Notes: generated by a model not told the origin, from the letters alone. A stretch of 56,697 bases of DNA from Marinobacter sp. (GCA_018066865.1 JAGPVT010000166.1:1-56697); one strand, 5' to 3'; shown: positions 43,424 to 53,188, counted from the stretch's first letter. Translations and numbers: made by a program.

Positions 43424-44128
43424 TTAACCTGTTAGGCCCAAGCTCTCAGAATCCTTCTCGATGCTACGATCCAGCAGCTCCAGATAGCCCGCTTTGGTTT
43501 TCAGCTTGGTCTGGGCGTGCGCTCTCATATTCAGTTTCCGGAACGCCTGAGCAAGCTCATTAGCGCGGTTCAGCAGCTGATCCGATGCCACCACTTCATC
43601 AAGGAAACCAGCCAACACGGCGCCCTCCGGGTTATAGATTTCGGCATTGATAACCGAACGGTAGAAGTGCGCAGGTGCCAAACGGTGCCGCGCAATTTCT
43701 ATGCCCGCATGGTGCATGGTCATGCCGATGGCCACTTCATTGAGGCCAAGTTTGAAGTTGCCTTCAACACCAATCCGGTAGTCCACAGACAGCATGATAA
43801 ACGCACCCTTGGCAATCGCGTGGCCGCTGCAGGCACCAATAACCGGAAACGGAAAAGCCGCCAGACGACGGGTGAGCTTTGAGCCTACCGTAACCAGCGC
43901 AGCTGCTTCATTCATGCCCTTTTGCATTTCTTTCAGGTCATAGCCACCGGAGAAAATGCCTGGCTGGCCGGTCAGGATAACCACGGCCTTGTCCTGTTCT
44001 GCGCGGTCAAGAGCCTGATTCAGCTCTTCAAACACATCGTGGCTCAGGGCGTTCGCTTTCCCGTTGTTAATAACGATCGTCGCGACGCCATCGTTTAGCG
44101 TGTAACTTACAAAGTCCGTCACCGGCAT
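43424..44128 (-). CDS. crotonase-family enoyl-CoA hydratase/isomerase
   Basis: A 234-residue crotonase fold enzyme. The oxyanion-hole segments are visible: ILTGQPGIFSGGYDLKEMQKG and VIGACSGHAIAKGAFIMLSVDYRIGVEG. The length and the pattern FKLGLNEVAIGMTMHHAGIEIARHRL fit the monofunctional class that lacks the second acid residue of classic hydratases, so hydratase versus isomerase cannot be decided. It stands alone, with no beta-oxidation genes next to it. Confidence 0.87.
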   Translation of the reverse strand: MPVTDFVSYTLNDGVATIVINNGKANALSHDVFEELNQALDRAEQDKAVVILTGQPGIFSGGYDLKEMQKGMNEAAALVTVGSKLTRRLAAFPFPVIGACSGHAIAKGAFIMLSVDYRIGVEGNFKLGLNEVAIGMTMHHAGIEIARHRLAPAHFYRSVINAEIYNPEGAVLAGFLDEVVASDQLLNRANELAQAFRKLNMRAHAQTKLKTKAGYLELLDRSIEKDSESLGLTG

Positions 44129-44251
44129 TTCCTCTTGGTGGGGTTAATTCTGATTTCGCAGAACTTTGCCAGCTTATGCGGGCCGTCACAAATCATTCTT
44201 CAGCAGATGCCGGTTTCTTTCGAGGCTTCTTGTGTGTGCGCTAGCGGCTTT

Positions 44252-45733
44252 TCATGAACGGCGCCGGAGCGACAACCTTAGCTGAGCGCTGAAACCTTTC
44301 TTTGAGGACAGTGGTATCAGATAGCTGTCACCATCCTGCTCGGCTTTGCTGCCGCCGCGCTCACTCCACTGTTCATCAGTGGTGACGTACCTAAGGTTCC
44401 AGCCGTCTCCGGCCGGCGTCATTTTCAACGTGAGCGTGTCCCGATAAAGGTACTCGCCTTCCACACGGTGCTCCGTCCACAATGCGCCATCAACAAAGTA
44501 ATCCGTTGCGGAAACCGCAAGCTCAACGGTCATAACCATCGTTCGACCGCGCTCAACGGTGATTTTCGAACTATCAAGAAAGGTGGAGAACAGCATAGGA
44601 GAGCGAGCGGAATCCAACCCTGCCTGTCTTGGTCTCATCATCTCGTCAAACTTGCGCAGCACGGCACTGAAGGTTTCTCTGCGCCTTTCTGTCAACCGAA
44701 AACTGCGCGCTCCTCTGGGCGATACGGTGGCTTCAAAATAATAGGAGGCTCGGACCCGGCGGTCCTCTTTCTTCGCCTTCTCGACCGAAGGCGGCAGCGG
44801 CAGCGATTCCACATCCATCACACCGTCGACGCGCAAGTCGCCAAACAGAAACCGCACCATGTTCTGGTATCCGTCTTCCGAGTTAACGATGCCATAGGGG
44901 CCACTGTGGCTGCGGTACACGAAAGCCCTGGGCGCACGCTGAACCGTCGCGTTCTCGATGGCTACCAGCCCGTCACTCATCTTGCCAGCAAGCCACCTTG
45001 ATACCCCTTTGGCCGCACCATAGTCCTGCTGATTGGTCCCGACCAGGCAGAAAAACCGATCCGGGTCGAATTTGCCATCCAGAGAATCCACTCTTTCCGG
45101 GCTGCCGTCTAACCCCAGGTAGCCTGCCATGGTTTCACGATTAAAATTATTGATATCCCAGAGCCCGAGGAACGCAGGTACATTAATCCCGGCCATCTCT
45201 ATGCCGTTGTGTGGCGTGGCATAGGTAAACACCTTATCCACCATTTTGCGTATTGGCGGGGTGCTGATTCCGTCATTCTGCAACAGGCTCCGGCACACGA
45301 GGCCTCCCATTGAATGCGCGACAAGATGCACACGAAATTCCGCCAGAAGCTCCTCATCATCGCCGCACAAATGTTGTTGGACATTCAAAATCAAATCGCG
45401 AAGCTGCAGCGCCGCTGCAGGTATAGAGAGAGGCTTGCCATCACCGAAATCCCTGTCCGCCTGATCGTAATAACGGTAGATAATGACGGTTTTATTGGTA
45501 ATATCCCGGTCGATATCTGCACCATCGGAGAAGGCATCTGTATAGCCGTAATCCTTCATCAGGCGCATCATTGGTGATTCGAACACCTGCTTGTAAATTG
45601 TTCCATCCCAGGATTGGCGAACCTTCGTCGCGCCCAGATTAAAGCCCATGTAGGGCATGGATACGGTGTCGGCAATTTCACTGGCGGTCATGGCGTAGCC
45701 ACGAACGTAAATGATGGGATGGAGCTGGCTCAT
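44252..45733 (-). CDS. alpha/beta-hydrolase (lipase/esterase, PGAP1-like)
   Basis: A 493-residue alpha/beta-hydrolase. The nucleophile elbow is AHSMGG with Ser141 (HLVAHSMGGLVCRSLLQ), and the protein starts with HPIIYVRGYAMTASEIADTV, the first strand and loop of the fold. The region after 300 is a beta-rich domain (RVRASYYFEATVSPRGARSFRLTERR) of unknown role. There is no signal peptide. A role as a lipase/esterase or as a secreted phospholipase effector cannot be separated on sequence alone; no type VI genes flank it closely. Confidence 0.8.
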   Translation of the reverse strand: MSQLHPIIYVRGYAMTASEIADTVSMPYMGFNLGATKVRQSWDGTIYKQVFESPMMRLMKDYGYTDAFSDGADIDRDITNKTVIIYRYYDQADRDFGDGKPLSIPAAALQLRDLILNVQQHLCGDDEELLAEFRVHLVAHSMGGLVCRSLLQNDGISTPPIRKMVDKVFTYATPHNGIEMAGINVPAFLGLWDINNFNRETMAGYLGLDGSPERVDSLDGKFDPDRFFCLVGTNQQDYGAAKGVSRWLAGKMSDGLVAIENATVQRAPRAFVYRSHSGPYGIVNSEDGYQNMVRFLFGDLRVDGVMDVESLPLPPSVEKAKKEDRRVRASYYFEATVSPRGARSFRLTERRRETFSAVLRKFDEMMRPRQAGLDSARSPMLFSTFLDSSKITVERGRTMVMTVELAVSATDYFVDGALWTEHRVEGEYLYRDTLTLKMTPAGDGWNLRYVTTDEQWSERGGSKAEQDGDSYLIPLSSKKGFSAQLRLSLRRRS

Positions 45734-45857
45734 GAGGCATGCTTCCTTTCAGGCTGATCCTGCCTGTGGGCATGCGATATCCGTTCCGGAGAACGCTTTA
45801 TGGGGAAATCGTCGGTACTTGCGGAGCGCCGGCTCAGGCAGGCTTAGCAAAAGTGTA

Positions 45858-45886
45858 AAGAAGGCCGACGAGCAAAGCGCCTTCTT
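45858..45886 (-). terminator. terminator after the 59-residue membrane protein gene
   Basis: AAGAAGGC and GCCTTCTT form an 8-bp perfect stem with a 13-nt loop. Read on the minus strand the hairpin is followed by TACACTTTTG, so it fits the leftward gene that ends at 45905. Confidence 0.6.
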
Positions 45887-45904
45887 ACCCACTCTCCGCA
45901 ATAA

Positions 45905-46084
45905 TCAGAAGAAGTAATACCGGATCATTTGCGCCACGATCAACAAGGCCACCAACGGAAAGATGAATCGCGTGAGGTTGCCATAACCGCGCGTTTCACC
46001 TTTCGGGGCATATTTTTCAACCAACGGCAGAATAACGATCAGCGCCACAAACAAAATGACGAGAATGATCAACAGTGTTTCCAT
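45905..46084 (-). CDS. small two-helix membrane protein, unknown
   Basis: A 59-residue protein with two hydrophobic helices (METLLIILVILFVALIVILPL and FIFPLVALLIVAQMIRYYF) around a short polar loop (VEKYAPKGETRGYGN). It starts at the ATG at 46084, with AGGGAG eight bases upstream; the longer frame to 46132 lacks a site. I do not recognise the family. It is monocistronic and followed by a good terminator. Confidence 0.6.
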   Translation of the reverse strand: METLLIILVILFVALIVILPLVEKYAPKGETRGYGNLTRFIFPLVALLIVAQMIRYYFF

Positions 46085-46264
46085 AACGAAACTCCCTGCA
46101 TGCCGGCTTTCGTGCTCGCCGGGCATGAACATGCATTTTTTGCCCGCGACTTATCCCGAAAATCTGTGGATAACTTTGTTAAAAGGCGCGGGACAAGTAA
46201 CCTCGAGCCAGTTAAAACGGGCGTTCTACAAACATGACCGTTAACTGACCAGGTCATTTCCTGT

Positions 46265-46702
46265 TCAGTGATTTTCCTGTAGCCACTGGTCGATCTGGCC
46301 CTGATTCATCGCACCGCTCTGGCGAGCCAGCTCACGGCCATTACGGAACAGAATCAGTGTCGGGATACTGCGAATACTGTATTGCCCTGCCTGCCCGGGG
46401 TGTTCTTCGGTATTGAGCTTGGCAAAACGCACCTTTCCCTGCCAACCGCGAGCCGCCTGTTCAAATTGGGGCGCCATCGCTTTGCAGGGGCCACACCAGC
46501 TTGCCCAGAAGTCCACCAATACAGGCAAATCGCTGCGGCCTGTGTGAGCAGCAAAGCTCTGCCCCGTAAGCTCAAGCACTCTATCTGGCCACAAGGGTTG
46601 CTTGCAGGCACCGCAATTCCCACAGGCTGCCAGGCGAGCCGCCGGCACACGGTTTGTCTTGTCGCAATGGGGGCAAACTACATGTTTAACATCGTCACTC
46701 AT
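46265..46702 (-). CDS. trxC: thioredoxin 2
   Basis: A 145-residue thioredoxin with the zinc-binding N-terminal extension of TrxC. The first part has two CxxC pairs (CPHC and CGNCGAC region, residues 10-33), and the thioredoxin fold carries FWASWCGPCKAMAP with redox cysteines 70 and 73. Later segments KLNTEEHPGQAGQYSIRSIPTLILF hold the cis-proline. It reduces disulfides in the cytoplasm, often under oxidative stress. Confidence 0.92.
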   Translation of the reverse strand: MSDDVKHVVCPHCDKTNRVPAARLAACGNCGACKQPLWPDRVLELTGQSFAAHTGRSDLPVLVDFWASWCGPCKAMAPQFEQAARGWQGKVRFAKLNTEEHPGQAGQYSIRSIPTLILFRNGRELARQSGAMNQGQIDQWLQENH

Positions 46703-46735
46703 GGATTCACCTCACAGCACTGTTAATTGACCACT

Positions 46736-47119
46736 CTAGAAATTGGACAACTCATCTTGCAGGTCTTTTTTCAACTCGTCCGCTTCGGTTATCCACACGG
46801 TTTTATCAAGGCCGGGAAAGACTCCCACCTGCAGCCCGTCTTTTGAAAGACCCGGCACCCATTTCTTGAAGAAATCCGGCAGCGAGATGCTTTTCGGGGT
46901 CAAACTGTCCGAACCCTTGGCGTACGCGGTGGCGAACTCCGAGCTGGGCCAGACCGGCAAGTGCGCTACCCCGTCGTCTTCCGAGACGATGGACAGGAAG
47001 CGACTCTCCGAATTTACGAGTATCCAGATCTCCCGTTCCTCCAACACTTCGCTTAAAAAGTAGTCGTATCGCTCTTCGCCGCTCGACTCGAGCACACTCG
47101 TTAACTGCTCATCACTCAT
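46736..47119 (-). CDS. DUF2750 family protein
   Basis: A 127-residue soluble protein that resembles the DUF2750 family: SGEERYDYFLSEVLEEREIWIL near the start, a central LPVWPSSEFATAYA, then LPDFFKKWVPGLSKDGLQVGVFPG near the end. The family is widespread and its function is unknown. It lies 33 bp upstream of trxC and may be read with it. Confidence 0.75.
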   Translation of the reverse strand: MSDEQLTSVLESSGEERYDYFLSEVLEEREIWILVNSESRFLSIVSEDDGVAHLPVWPSSEFATAYAKGSDSLTPKSISLPDFFKKWVPGLSKDGLQVGVFPGLDKTVWITEADELKKDLQDELSNF

Positions 47120-47134
47120 AATCTGCTTCTCTGT

Positions 47135-47501
47135 TTAATAAAATGAGGCATATGACGCCTGAATACTGGCACGCTGCGCTTTTCGATACATCCAGGCAAG
47201 GCCCAACAACAGGGCGAGACCCATCCCCATAAAGGCCGCAACCCGCCAAAACCCTTGCAGGCGGGCCATATCAATCAGGAAAATTTTTCCGATAACGACG
47301 CCAAGCAAAGCCATGCCCGCCTTATACAAGATGATATGGGCATTTTTCGCAGAATAAACCGTGGCGTAAATAATGACAGCGCTAGCCAATACTGCTCCTC
47401 AAGGCAAGAACCAGAGTGTTCCACGCCCGAAAACCTAGAACGGAGCCCACAGGTATGAACAGTGCGAGGCCCACGCCAAGAAGAATCAGTATTGCTTCCA
47501 A
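47135..47501 (-). pseudogene. DUF2339 membrane protein remnant (ends joined by internal deletion)
   Basis: An N-terminal fragment (from a TTG at 47501: EAILILLGVGLALFIPVGSVLGF) runs into a stop at 47382, while a C-terminal fragment in another frame (from 47389 leftward) reads AVIIYATVYSAKNAHIILYKAGMALLGVVIGKIFLIDMARLQGFWRVAAFMGMGLALLLGLAWMYRK (in parts). The second half is typical of the C-terminal helices of DUF2339 membrane proteins (600-1000 residues). The simplest reading is a large internal deletion with a frameshift that left the two ends. Confidence 0.7.
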
Positions 47502-47632
47502 ATCTCTTTTCCCTTTCCCTTTTCCTTTTTCAAGAATCCCGTCAGATGCGGCGTGAGCCGCCGGTGCAGCGTGCAGTCTATCTTCTCCGCAGCAATAGCT
47601 CACCCGTAAAGGACACTACACAAAAGAAGCAC

Positions 47633-47648
47633 TTTACGTTAAGGTCAA
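47633..47648. promoter_or_regulatory. candidate LiuR-like operator for the bkd operon
   Basis: TTTACGTTAAGGTCAA is a semi-palindrome with matching half-sites TTTACGTT and TTGACCTT (6 of 8). It resembles the binding sites of MerR-family regulators such as LiuR that control branched-chain amino acid and fatty acid breakdown genes in Proteobacteria. It lies 195 bp upstream of the first bkd gene. No regulator gene is in the window. Confidence 0.35.
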
Positions 47649-47843
47649 CTTTGCATAGTTTGACCCGGTTTTACCCAAACCGAAAAAGGCTGGCAACAGG
47701 AGCCTCATCGCAACACCGGCAGGGTTGCATAAAGCGTTCTATACTCTGGCAAACCACCTGCAGATAGAACAAGGCTCCGGAAACTAACGAGGCCCTCACA
47801 AGGGGCATTCTGTTCCTCAAGCCATCACCCCAGGAAGAGGATT

Positions 47844-49028
47844 ATGACAACAACAAAGTCCAAAACCGTTTATACCCCTGTTTTTACAGACGGTGCGGAA
47901 TACCGCATTCCGACGTTTAAACTTCTGAAGCAGGACGGCTCGCTCTATAAAGGCGGCAAAGCCCCTGATATCGACAAAGAAAAAGCTCTGCGCATCTACC
48001 ACGCGATGGTCACAACCCGCGTTCTGGATGAGCGCATGCTTGGCGCCCAACGCCAGGGCCGCCTGAGTTTCTACATGCAGTGTACTGGCGAGGAGGCTGC
48101 CATTATTGGCAGTACTGCTGCGCTGGATGACGCCGACATGATCATGGCCCAATACCGCGAGCAGGGCTCGCTGGCTTATCGCGGCTTCACCATTGACGAG
48201 TTCATGAACCAGCTGTTCGGCAATGAACTGGACTACGGCAAAGGCCGCCAGATGCCGGTTCACTATGGTTCCAGCAAACTCAACTACATGACCATCTCAT
48301 CGCCGTTAGCCACGCAAATTCCCCAGGCTACCGGCTATGCCTATGGCCAGAAAATGGCCGGTGACGGGCACTGCACCATTGTCTATTTCGGTGAAGGCGC
48401 AGCCTCGGAAGGCGATTTCCACGCCGGCCTGAACATGGCCACCGTGCATCGCGTGCCCGCTATTTTCTTCTGCCGCAACAATGGCTATGCCATTTCCACC
48501 CCCGCGAATGAACAGTTTGCTGCGGATGGCATAGCACCCCGGGGCTTTGGCTACAAAATGGACACCATCCGGGTAGACGGTAACGACCTTCTGGCCGTTT
48601 ACCAGGCCACCGAAGCCGCCCGCAAACTGGCGGTGGAGGAGAACCGCCCGGTTCTGATCGAAGCGATGACCTATCGCCTGGCTGCACATTCTTCATCCGA
48701 CGACCCTTCTGGCTATCGCAGCAAGGACGAAGAGGCCGTGTGGCGTGAAAAAGACCCCATCCTGCGCATGCAAAACTGGCTCACGAAGAAAAAATGGTGG
48801 AGCGACGCTGAAGAGAAAGAGTTGCAGGAACGCCTGCGCCGTGAAGTGCTTGAAACCATGAAGCGCGCCCAGAAGCTCCCACCACCCCCGCTGGAAACCC
48901 TGATAACGGACGTTTACGACGAAGTGCCTCCGTTGCTGAACGCGCAGTTTGAAAAACTCAAAGCACACATTCGCAAATATCCGGATGAGTATCCCAAGTC
49001 GGCTGCTCACGTTCAGGGAGGGGCATAA
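47844..49028 (+). CDS. branched-chain 2-oxo acid dehydrogenase E1 subunit alpha
   Basis: A 394-residue thiamine-diphosphate enzyme subunit that decarboxylates branched-chain 2-oxo acids from Val, Leu and Ile. TPP- and Mg-binding region: [46 protein letters not shown] (in parts). The phosphorylation-loop segment [24 protein letters not shown] keeps a serine at position 283, aligned by motif with the regulated Ser of the mammalian enzyme. AGAGGA precedes the ATG. Start of the operon with E1beta, E2 and a kinase; the E3 gene is not in the window. Confidence 0.93.
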   Translation: MTTTKSKTVYTPVFTDGAEYRIPTFKLLKQDGSLYKGGKAPDIDKEKALRIYHAMVTTRVLDERMLGAQRQGRLSFYMQCTGEEAAIIGSTAALDDADMIMAQYREQGSLAYRGFTIDEFMNQLFGNELDYGKGRQMPVHYGSSKLNYMTISSPLATQIPQATGYAYGQKMAGDGHCTIVYFGEGAASEGDFHAGLNMATVHRVPAIFFCRNNGYAISTPANEQFAADGIAPRGFGYKMDTIRVDGNDLLAVYQATEAARKLAVEENRPVLIEAMTYRLAAHSSSDDPSGYRSKDEEAVWREKDPILRMQNWLTKKKWWSDAEEKELQERLRREVLETMKRAQKLPPPPLETLITDVYDEVPPLLNAQFEKLKAHIRKYPDEYPKSAAHVQGGA

Positions 49029-49029
49029 C

Positions 49030-50007
49030 ATGGCCAAGATGAACATGCTGCAAGCCATCAACGATGCGCTTGATATCGCGATGGCTGCCAACGACCGGGT
49101 TCTGTGCTTTGGTGAGGATGTGGGTATTTTTGGTGGCGTATTCCGCGCCACCAGCAATCTGCAACAGAAGTACGGCAAAGATCGCTGCTTCAACACACCG
49201 CTGGTAGAACAGGGCATTATCGGTTTCGCCAACGGGCTGGCAGCTCAGGGTTCCTTCCCGGTGGCCGAAATCCAGTTTGCAGACTACATATTCCCGGCCT
49301 TCGACCAGATTGTTAACGAGTCAGCGAAATTCCGCTACCGCTCGGGCAACCTGTTCGATGTGGGCGGCTTAACCATCCGAACGCCCTACGGCGGTGGTAT
49401 AGCCGGTGGCCTTTACCACTCCCAATCTCCGGAAGCCTATTTCGCCCACACACCGGGCCTGAAAGTTGTGGTGCCGCGCAACCCTCATCAGGCCAAAGGC
49501 CTATTGCTGGCTTCCATCAACGATCCGAACCCTACTCTGTTCTTTGAGCCAAAACGCCTGTACCGGGCCTCTGTTGGCGAGGTGCCGGAAGGCGAATACG
49601 AGTTGCCCATAGGCGAAGCCGAAGTCTTGAAGGAAGGCACCGATGTGACCGTGCTGGGCTGGGGCGCTCAGATGGAAGTCATCGACAAAGCCGTCGAGAT
49701 GGCAGAAAAAGAAGGCTTCTCCTGCGAGGTCATTGACCTGCGCACAATCCTGCCCTGGGACGTGGAAACCGTCGCCGAATCGGTGTTGAAAACCGGGCGG
49801 CTGGTAATCACCCACGAAGCACCCCTGACGGGCGGCTTTGCCGGCGAGATAGCCGCCACTATCCAGGAACGCTGCTTCCTCTATCTGGAATCACCGATCG
49901 CACGGGTCGCCGGGATGGACACACCCTTCCCGCTGGTGCTTGAGAAAGAGCACTTCCCCAATCACCTGAAGGTCTATGAGGCCATTCGGGAAAGCGTCGA
50001 ATTCTAG
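49030..50007 (+). CDS. branched-chain 2-oxo acid dehydrogenase E1 subunit beta
   Basis: A 325-residue partner of the E1 alpha subunit. It begins [49 protein letters not shown] (in parts), holding Glu of the cofactor site, followed by [48 protein letters not shown] and [41 protein letters not shown]. The ATG at 49030, one base after the alpha stop, is used; the frame upstream overlaps the alpha gene and has no homology. Confidence 0.93.
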   Translation: MAKMNMLQAINDALDIAMAANDRVLCFGEDVGIFGGVFRATSNLQQKYGKDRCFNTPLVEQGIIGFANGLAAQGSFPVAEIQFADYIFPAFDQIVNESAKFRYRSGNLFDVGGLTIRTPYGGGIAGGLYHSQSPEAYFAHTPGLKVVVPRNPHQAKGLLLASINDPNPTLFFEPKRLYRASVGEVPEGEYELPIGEAEVLKEGTDVTVLGWGAQMEVIDKAVEMAEKEGFSCEVIDLRTILPWDVETVAESVLKTGRLVITHEAPLTGGFAGEIAATIQERCFLYLESPIARVAGMDTPFPLVLEKEHFPNHLKVYEAIRESVEF

Positions 50008-50033
50008 ACTGATATCAGGACAGGAGAACAGTT

Positions 50034-51308
50034 ATGAGTGATTTTATACTGCCCGATATCGGCGAAGGTATCGTGGAATGTGAACTGGTCAAATGGCTGG
50101 TGAGTGAAGGTGATCTGATCGAAGAAGATCAGCCGGTCGCAGAAGTTATGACCGACAAGGCCCTGGTAGAAATTCCCGCGCCTTACAAGGGCCGGGTAAC
50201 CCGCCTGTACTGGAAAGAAGGCGACATAGCCAAGGTGCACGCACCGCTGTTTGAACTGGTTGATGAAAGCGGTGAGGGCGAGGGTGAACCGGCCAAAGCC
50301 AGTGACGACGGCAAAAGCGCTGAGCCAGAGGCAAAGCAGGCGGAGCCGAAGAAAAGCCCTGACCGCGCAGAAACGGTCGCCTCAGCAGCCCCGTCGGCGC
50401 GGCAAGACGGGGAGCGAACTCCCGCCAGCCCCGCTGTGCGCCGCTTGATTCGCGAGAACGAACTGGCTCTGGAGAATATCCAGGGCTCAGGCAAAGATGG
50501 CCGCGTCCTCAAGGCCGATGTGCTGACCCATTTGGAGCAGCCTGCCTCTGGCGGTTCATCCGCCTCAGCAGGCAGAGCACAGAGACCTGAAGCGCAAAAT
50601 CAGGAAGTCCGCATCGAGCCGATCAAAGGCATGCAGGCCGTTATGGCCAAGCGCATGGTGGCTTCCGCAACCAACATTCCGCACTTCATCTTCAGTGAAG
50701 ACATTGATGTCACCGAATTGCTGAGCCTGCGCCAGCAACTCAAGCCCGAAGCCGAAGCCCGGGGCTCTCGCCTCACGCTGATGCCATTCATTATGAAAGC
50801 CATCGCACTCGCGGTGCGCGAATATCCGGTACTCAACAGCCAGCTCAACGAGGATGTCACCGAGATCCACTACCAGCCTCAGTGCAACGTCGGCATGGCC
50901 GTGGACAGCAAAATCGGACTGCTTGTGCCGAACGTGAAAAACGTGGGCCAGCTTACCCTGCTGGAGATTGCCGACGAGGTAACCCGGCTGACCGAAGCGG
51001 CACGGGAAGGCCGGGTAAGCCAGGCGGATCTCAAAGGCGGCACCATTACCATTTCCAACATTGGCGCACTGGGAGGCACCTACGCCGCACCCATCATCAA
51101 TGCTCCGGAAGTGGCTATTGTGGCTCTGGGGCGCACCCAGAAGCTGCCGCGTTTTGATGCGAATGGGCAGGTGGCAGAGCGCGCGATCATGACAATCAGC
51201 TGGGCGGGCGATCACCGCATTATTGATGGCGGCACCATTGCCCGATTCAATAATCTGTGGAAGAGCTATCTGGAATCACCGCAATCCATGCTCCTCCACA
51301 TGGGCTGA
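50034..51308 (+). CDS. branched-chain 2-oxo acid dehydrogenase E2 (dihydrolipoamide acyltransferase)
   Basis: A 424-residue acyltransferase. The N-terminal lipoyl domain carries Lys42 in MTDKALVEIPAPYKGRV; a Ala/Glu/Lys-rich linker (about residues 85-140) is followed by the peripheral-subunit-binding domain (TPASPAVRRLIRENELALENIQGSGKDGRVLKADVL, in parts) and a catalytic domain from about residue 195 (MKAIALAVREYPVLNSQLN; GTITISNIGALGGTYAAPIINAPEVAI) ending with HRIIDGGTIARF, catalytic His394 and Asp398. It forms the core of the complex and hands electrons to an E3 encoded elsewhere. Confidence 0.93.
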   Translation: MSDFILPDIGEGIVECELVKWLVSEGDLIEEDQPVAEVMTDKALVEIPAPYKGRVTRLYWKEGDIAKVHAPLFELVDESGEGEGEPAKASDDGKSAEPEAKQAEPKKSPDRAETVASAAPSARQDGERTPASPAVRRLIRENELALENIQGSGKDGRVLKADVLTHLEQPASGGSSASAGRAQRPEAQNQEVRIEPIKGMQAVMAKRMVASATNIPHFIFSEDIDVTELLSLRQQLKPEAEARGSRLTLMPFIMKAIALAVREYPVLNSQLNEDVTEIHYQPQCNVGMAVDSKIGLLVPNVKNVGQLTLLEIADEVTRLTEAAREGRVSQADLKGGTITISNIGALGGTYAAPIINAPEVAIVALGRTQKLPRFDANGQVAERAIMTISWAGDHRIIDGGTIARFNNLWKSYLESPQSMLLHMG

Positions 51309-51313
51309 CCGCA

Positions 51314-53188
51314 ATGGCGCCACCAGACCCGTCATCGCAGATGCCGCAACCGGCACAGCTGCAGCAATTCTACATCCCGGAAGAGCAGTCTGTTTACCTG
51401 CTCAGCCACGACGATGCGAGAAAGCTGAAAGACTGGGTTGAGCTATGCACAACCCAGCTCAGGCAGATGGGCTACGCCGACATCTCAATGATCGGAAAGG
51501 GCGCCTACGGTTTTGTGTTTGCCGGCAGGCTGCCTCTGGAGGGTGCGCGCGATCTTGACCATGTGTTCAAGTTCACCCGTATCACCCTGCCCCAGCACCT
51601 GCACGACCGGCTGGAAGACGAAGCTTATATTCTGGAACAGGTAGACCACCCCCGGGTGCCCGGCCTGGTCGCCTTCCACCGCGCCGGCAGCCAGCCTATT
51701 CTGGTCATGGAGCGGGCACCCGGCTTTAACCTGGAAGAAGTGTCCCTCCAGCAAGGCCGGCTGAGCCCGCGCCTGATTATCCGAATCGCCGATCAGTTAG
51801 CCGATATCCTGCGCAATCTGCGGCGTGAATCCGATAGCGGACAACGCCCCATCGTGCACGGTGATATCAAACCGTCCAATCTGGTGTTTGATGCAAAGAC
51901 CGAGAATATTGCGCTGATCGATTGGGGCTCCTCGGTATTTGCCCAGCTGGACGCCAACCAGCAGTTCCTCAGCCCCAGCGTGATGGAGCTGATGTCCGAC
52001 AACCTGCAGCAGACCAACGCACGCCTGGGCGATGTTTATTTTATTGGCGAAGAGCAATTGTATGGCGGCTTGTCATCCCCAAGATTTGACGAGCAAGGTG
52101 CGGCAGCCACTCTTTATGCGCTGGCTTCCGGGCAGTCCTGCCGTTTTGGCCACCTGGCCATACCCGCCACATCTCTTGGCTTACCCATGGAATTTGCCCG
52201 CATGCTGGATGGCATGCTGGATCCTGATCCCGCACTGCGCATGCAGGCCGGCGACCATTATCTGAAAGAGATGCCGCGCATGGGTCGTACGGTGATGATC
52301 GACCTGCCAGAACCCGCACCCATACCTCTCGTGCCCATCTGGACGCGAGTCTCCGAGCGGGAAATCGACACCGTGGTATACAGTTCCCGAAAATCTTTTC
52401 TGCGACAGGAAGGCGCGCCCGAAACCCTGAACGACGTCAACGACGTGCAACTAGATCGCTACTACAAGAACTTCATGCAGGGCATGGGAGAAACCGAGAA
52501 AGCCTTCCTCGCCGGCGTCAGCCGGCTTGGCCGTTATCCGGTAGAAGGCGGGCTCGCTGTGCGCTGGGAGCCTGATGGTATCTACGTGGATACCTCTTTG
52601 AACCTGCACGACCCGGAACTTAAAAACGCCTTCACCACGGCCGTAAACAACATGGTCAATCTGGCTCAGGCCATCTATCGCCAGGGCATCTTCAAAAGCT
52701 GCCTGTTCAACGCCCGGGACACCCTGCACATCGAGCGCGATGAGCCCGAGCAGCCGTTCATTGCGCCACCCGAGATGCGACTGCCCTATCAAGTGAGCTC
52801 GGCGCCGGAAGTGGAAGACCGTTCACGGGTGCACTCTTACTTTGAGGACGGGCCGGACCCGGAGGAGTTTCTGGTACTGCCACAAACCATCATCAAATCC
52901 CTGGAAGCGCTCAACACCATTCACCACACCGGCATGATTATCTTCGAAGCCCTGCCCCGGCATCTCAAAATCCACAGCCAGTACCGCCTGCTGGATCCGG
53001 AAAAGGAAGACGAATTTCGACAGCGGCTGGACGAAATCCTGGCTGCTGTAGATCAGATTACCGGGCTGGGTGTGTCTGGCTTTATGAAAATGCCCTACAA
53101 AGACACCCGGTTCTTCCCGCACATCGAACGGCTGCCGGAGCGCTATTACCCCAGAAATCCCAGGCACGAAGCTGCGGAGGCAAGCTAG
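51314..53188 (+). CDS. Hanks-type serine/threonine protein kinase with long unknown C-terminus
   Basis: A 624-residue soluble protein kinase-like protein. The glycine-rich loop IGKGAYGFVFAGRL (60-72), the lysine at position 86 (HVFKFTRI), the acidic helix EDEAYILEQVDHPRV, the catalytic loop IVHGDIKPSN (HGD, 182-184) and the metal loop LIDWGSSVF (DWG, 203-205) are present. The usual HRD and DFG are changed but the key acids are kept, so it is probably active. The rest (from about residue 340) is a large domain with no family I recognise. It starts 5 bp after the E2 gene, and a weak ribosome site precedes the ATG, so it is co-transcribed with the dehydrogenase. Confidence 0.8.
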   Translation: MAPPDPSSQMPQPAQLQQFYIPEEQSVYLLSHDDARKLKDWVELCTTQLRQMGYADISMIGKGAYGFVFAGRLPLEGARDLDHVFKFTRITLPQHLHDRLEDEAYILEQVDHPRVPGLVAFHRAGSQPILVMERAPGFNLEEVSLQQGRLSPRLIIRIADQLADILRNLRRESDSGQRPIVHGDIKPSNLVFDAKTENIALIDWGSSVFAQLDANQQFLSPSVMELMSDNLQQTNARLGDVYFIGEEQLYGGLSSPRFDEQGAAATLYALASGQSCRFGHLAIPATSLGLPMEFARMLDGMLDPDPALRMQAGDHYLKEMPRMGRTVMIDLPEPAPIPLVPIWTRVSEREIDTVVYSSRKSFLRQEGAPETLNDVNDVQLDRYYKNFMQGMGETEKAFLAGVSRLGRYPVEGGLAVRWEPDGIYVDTSLNLHDPELKNAFTTAVNNMVNLAQAIYRQGIFKSCLFNARDTLHIERDEPEQPFIAPPEMRLPYQVSSAPEVEDRSRVHSYFEDGPDPEEFLVLPQTIIKSLEALNTIHHTGMIIFEALPRHLKIHSQYRLLDPEKEDEFRQRLDEILAAVDQITGLGVSGFMKMPYKDTRFFPHIERLPERYYPRNPRHEAAEAS

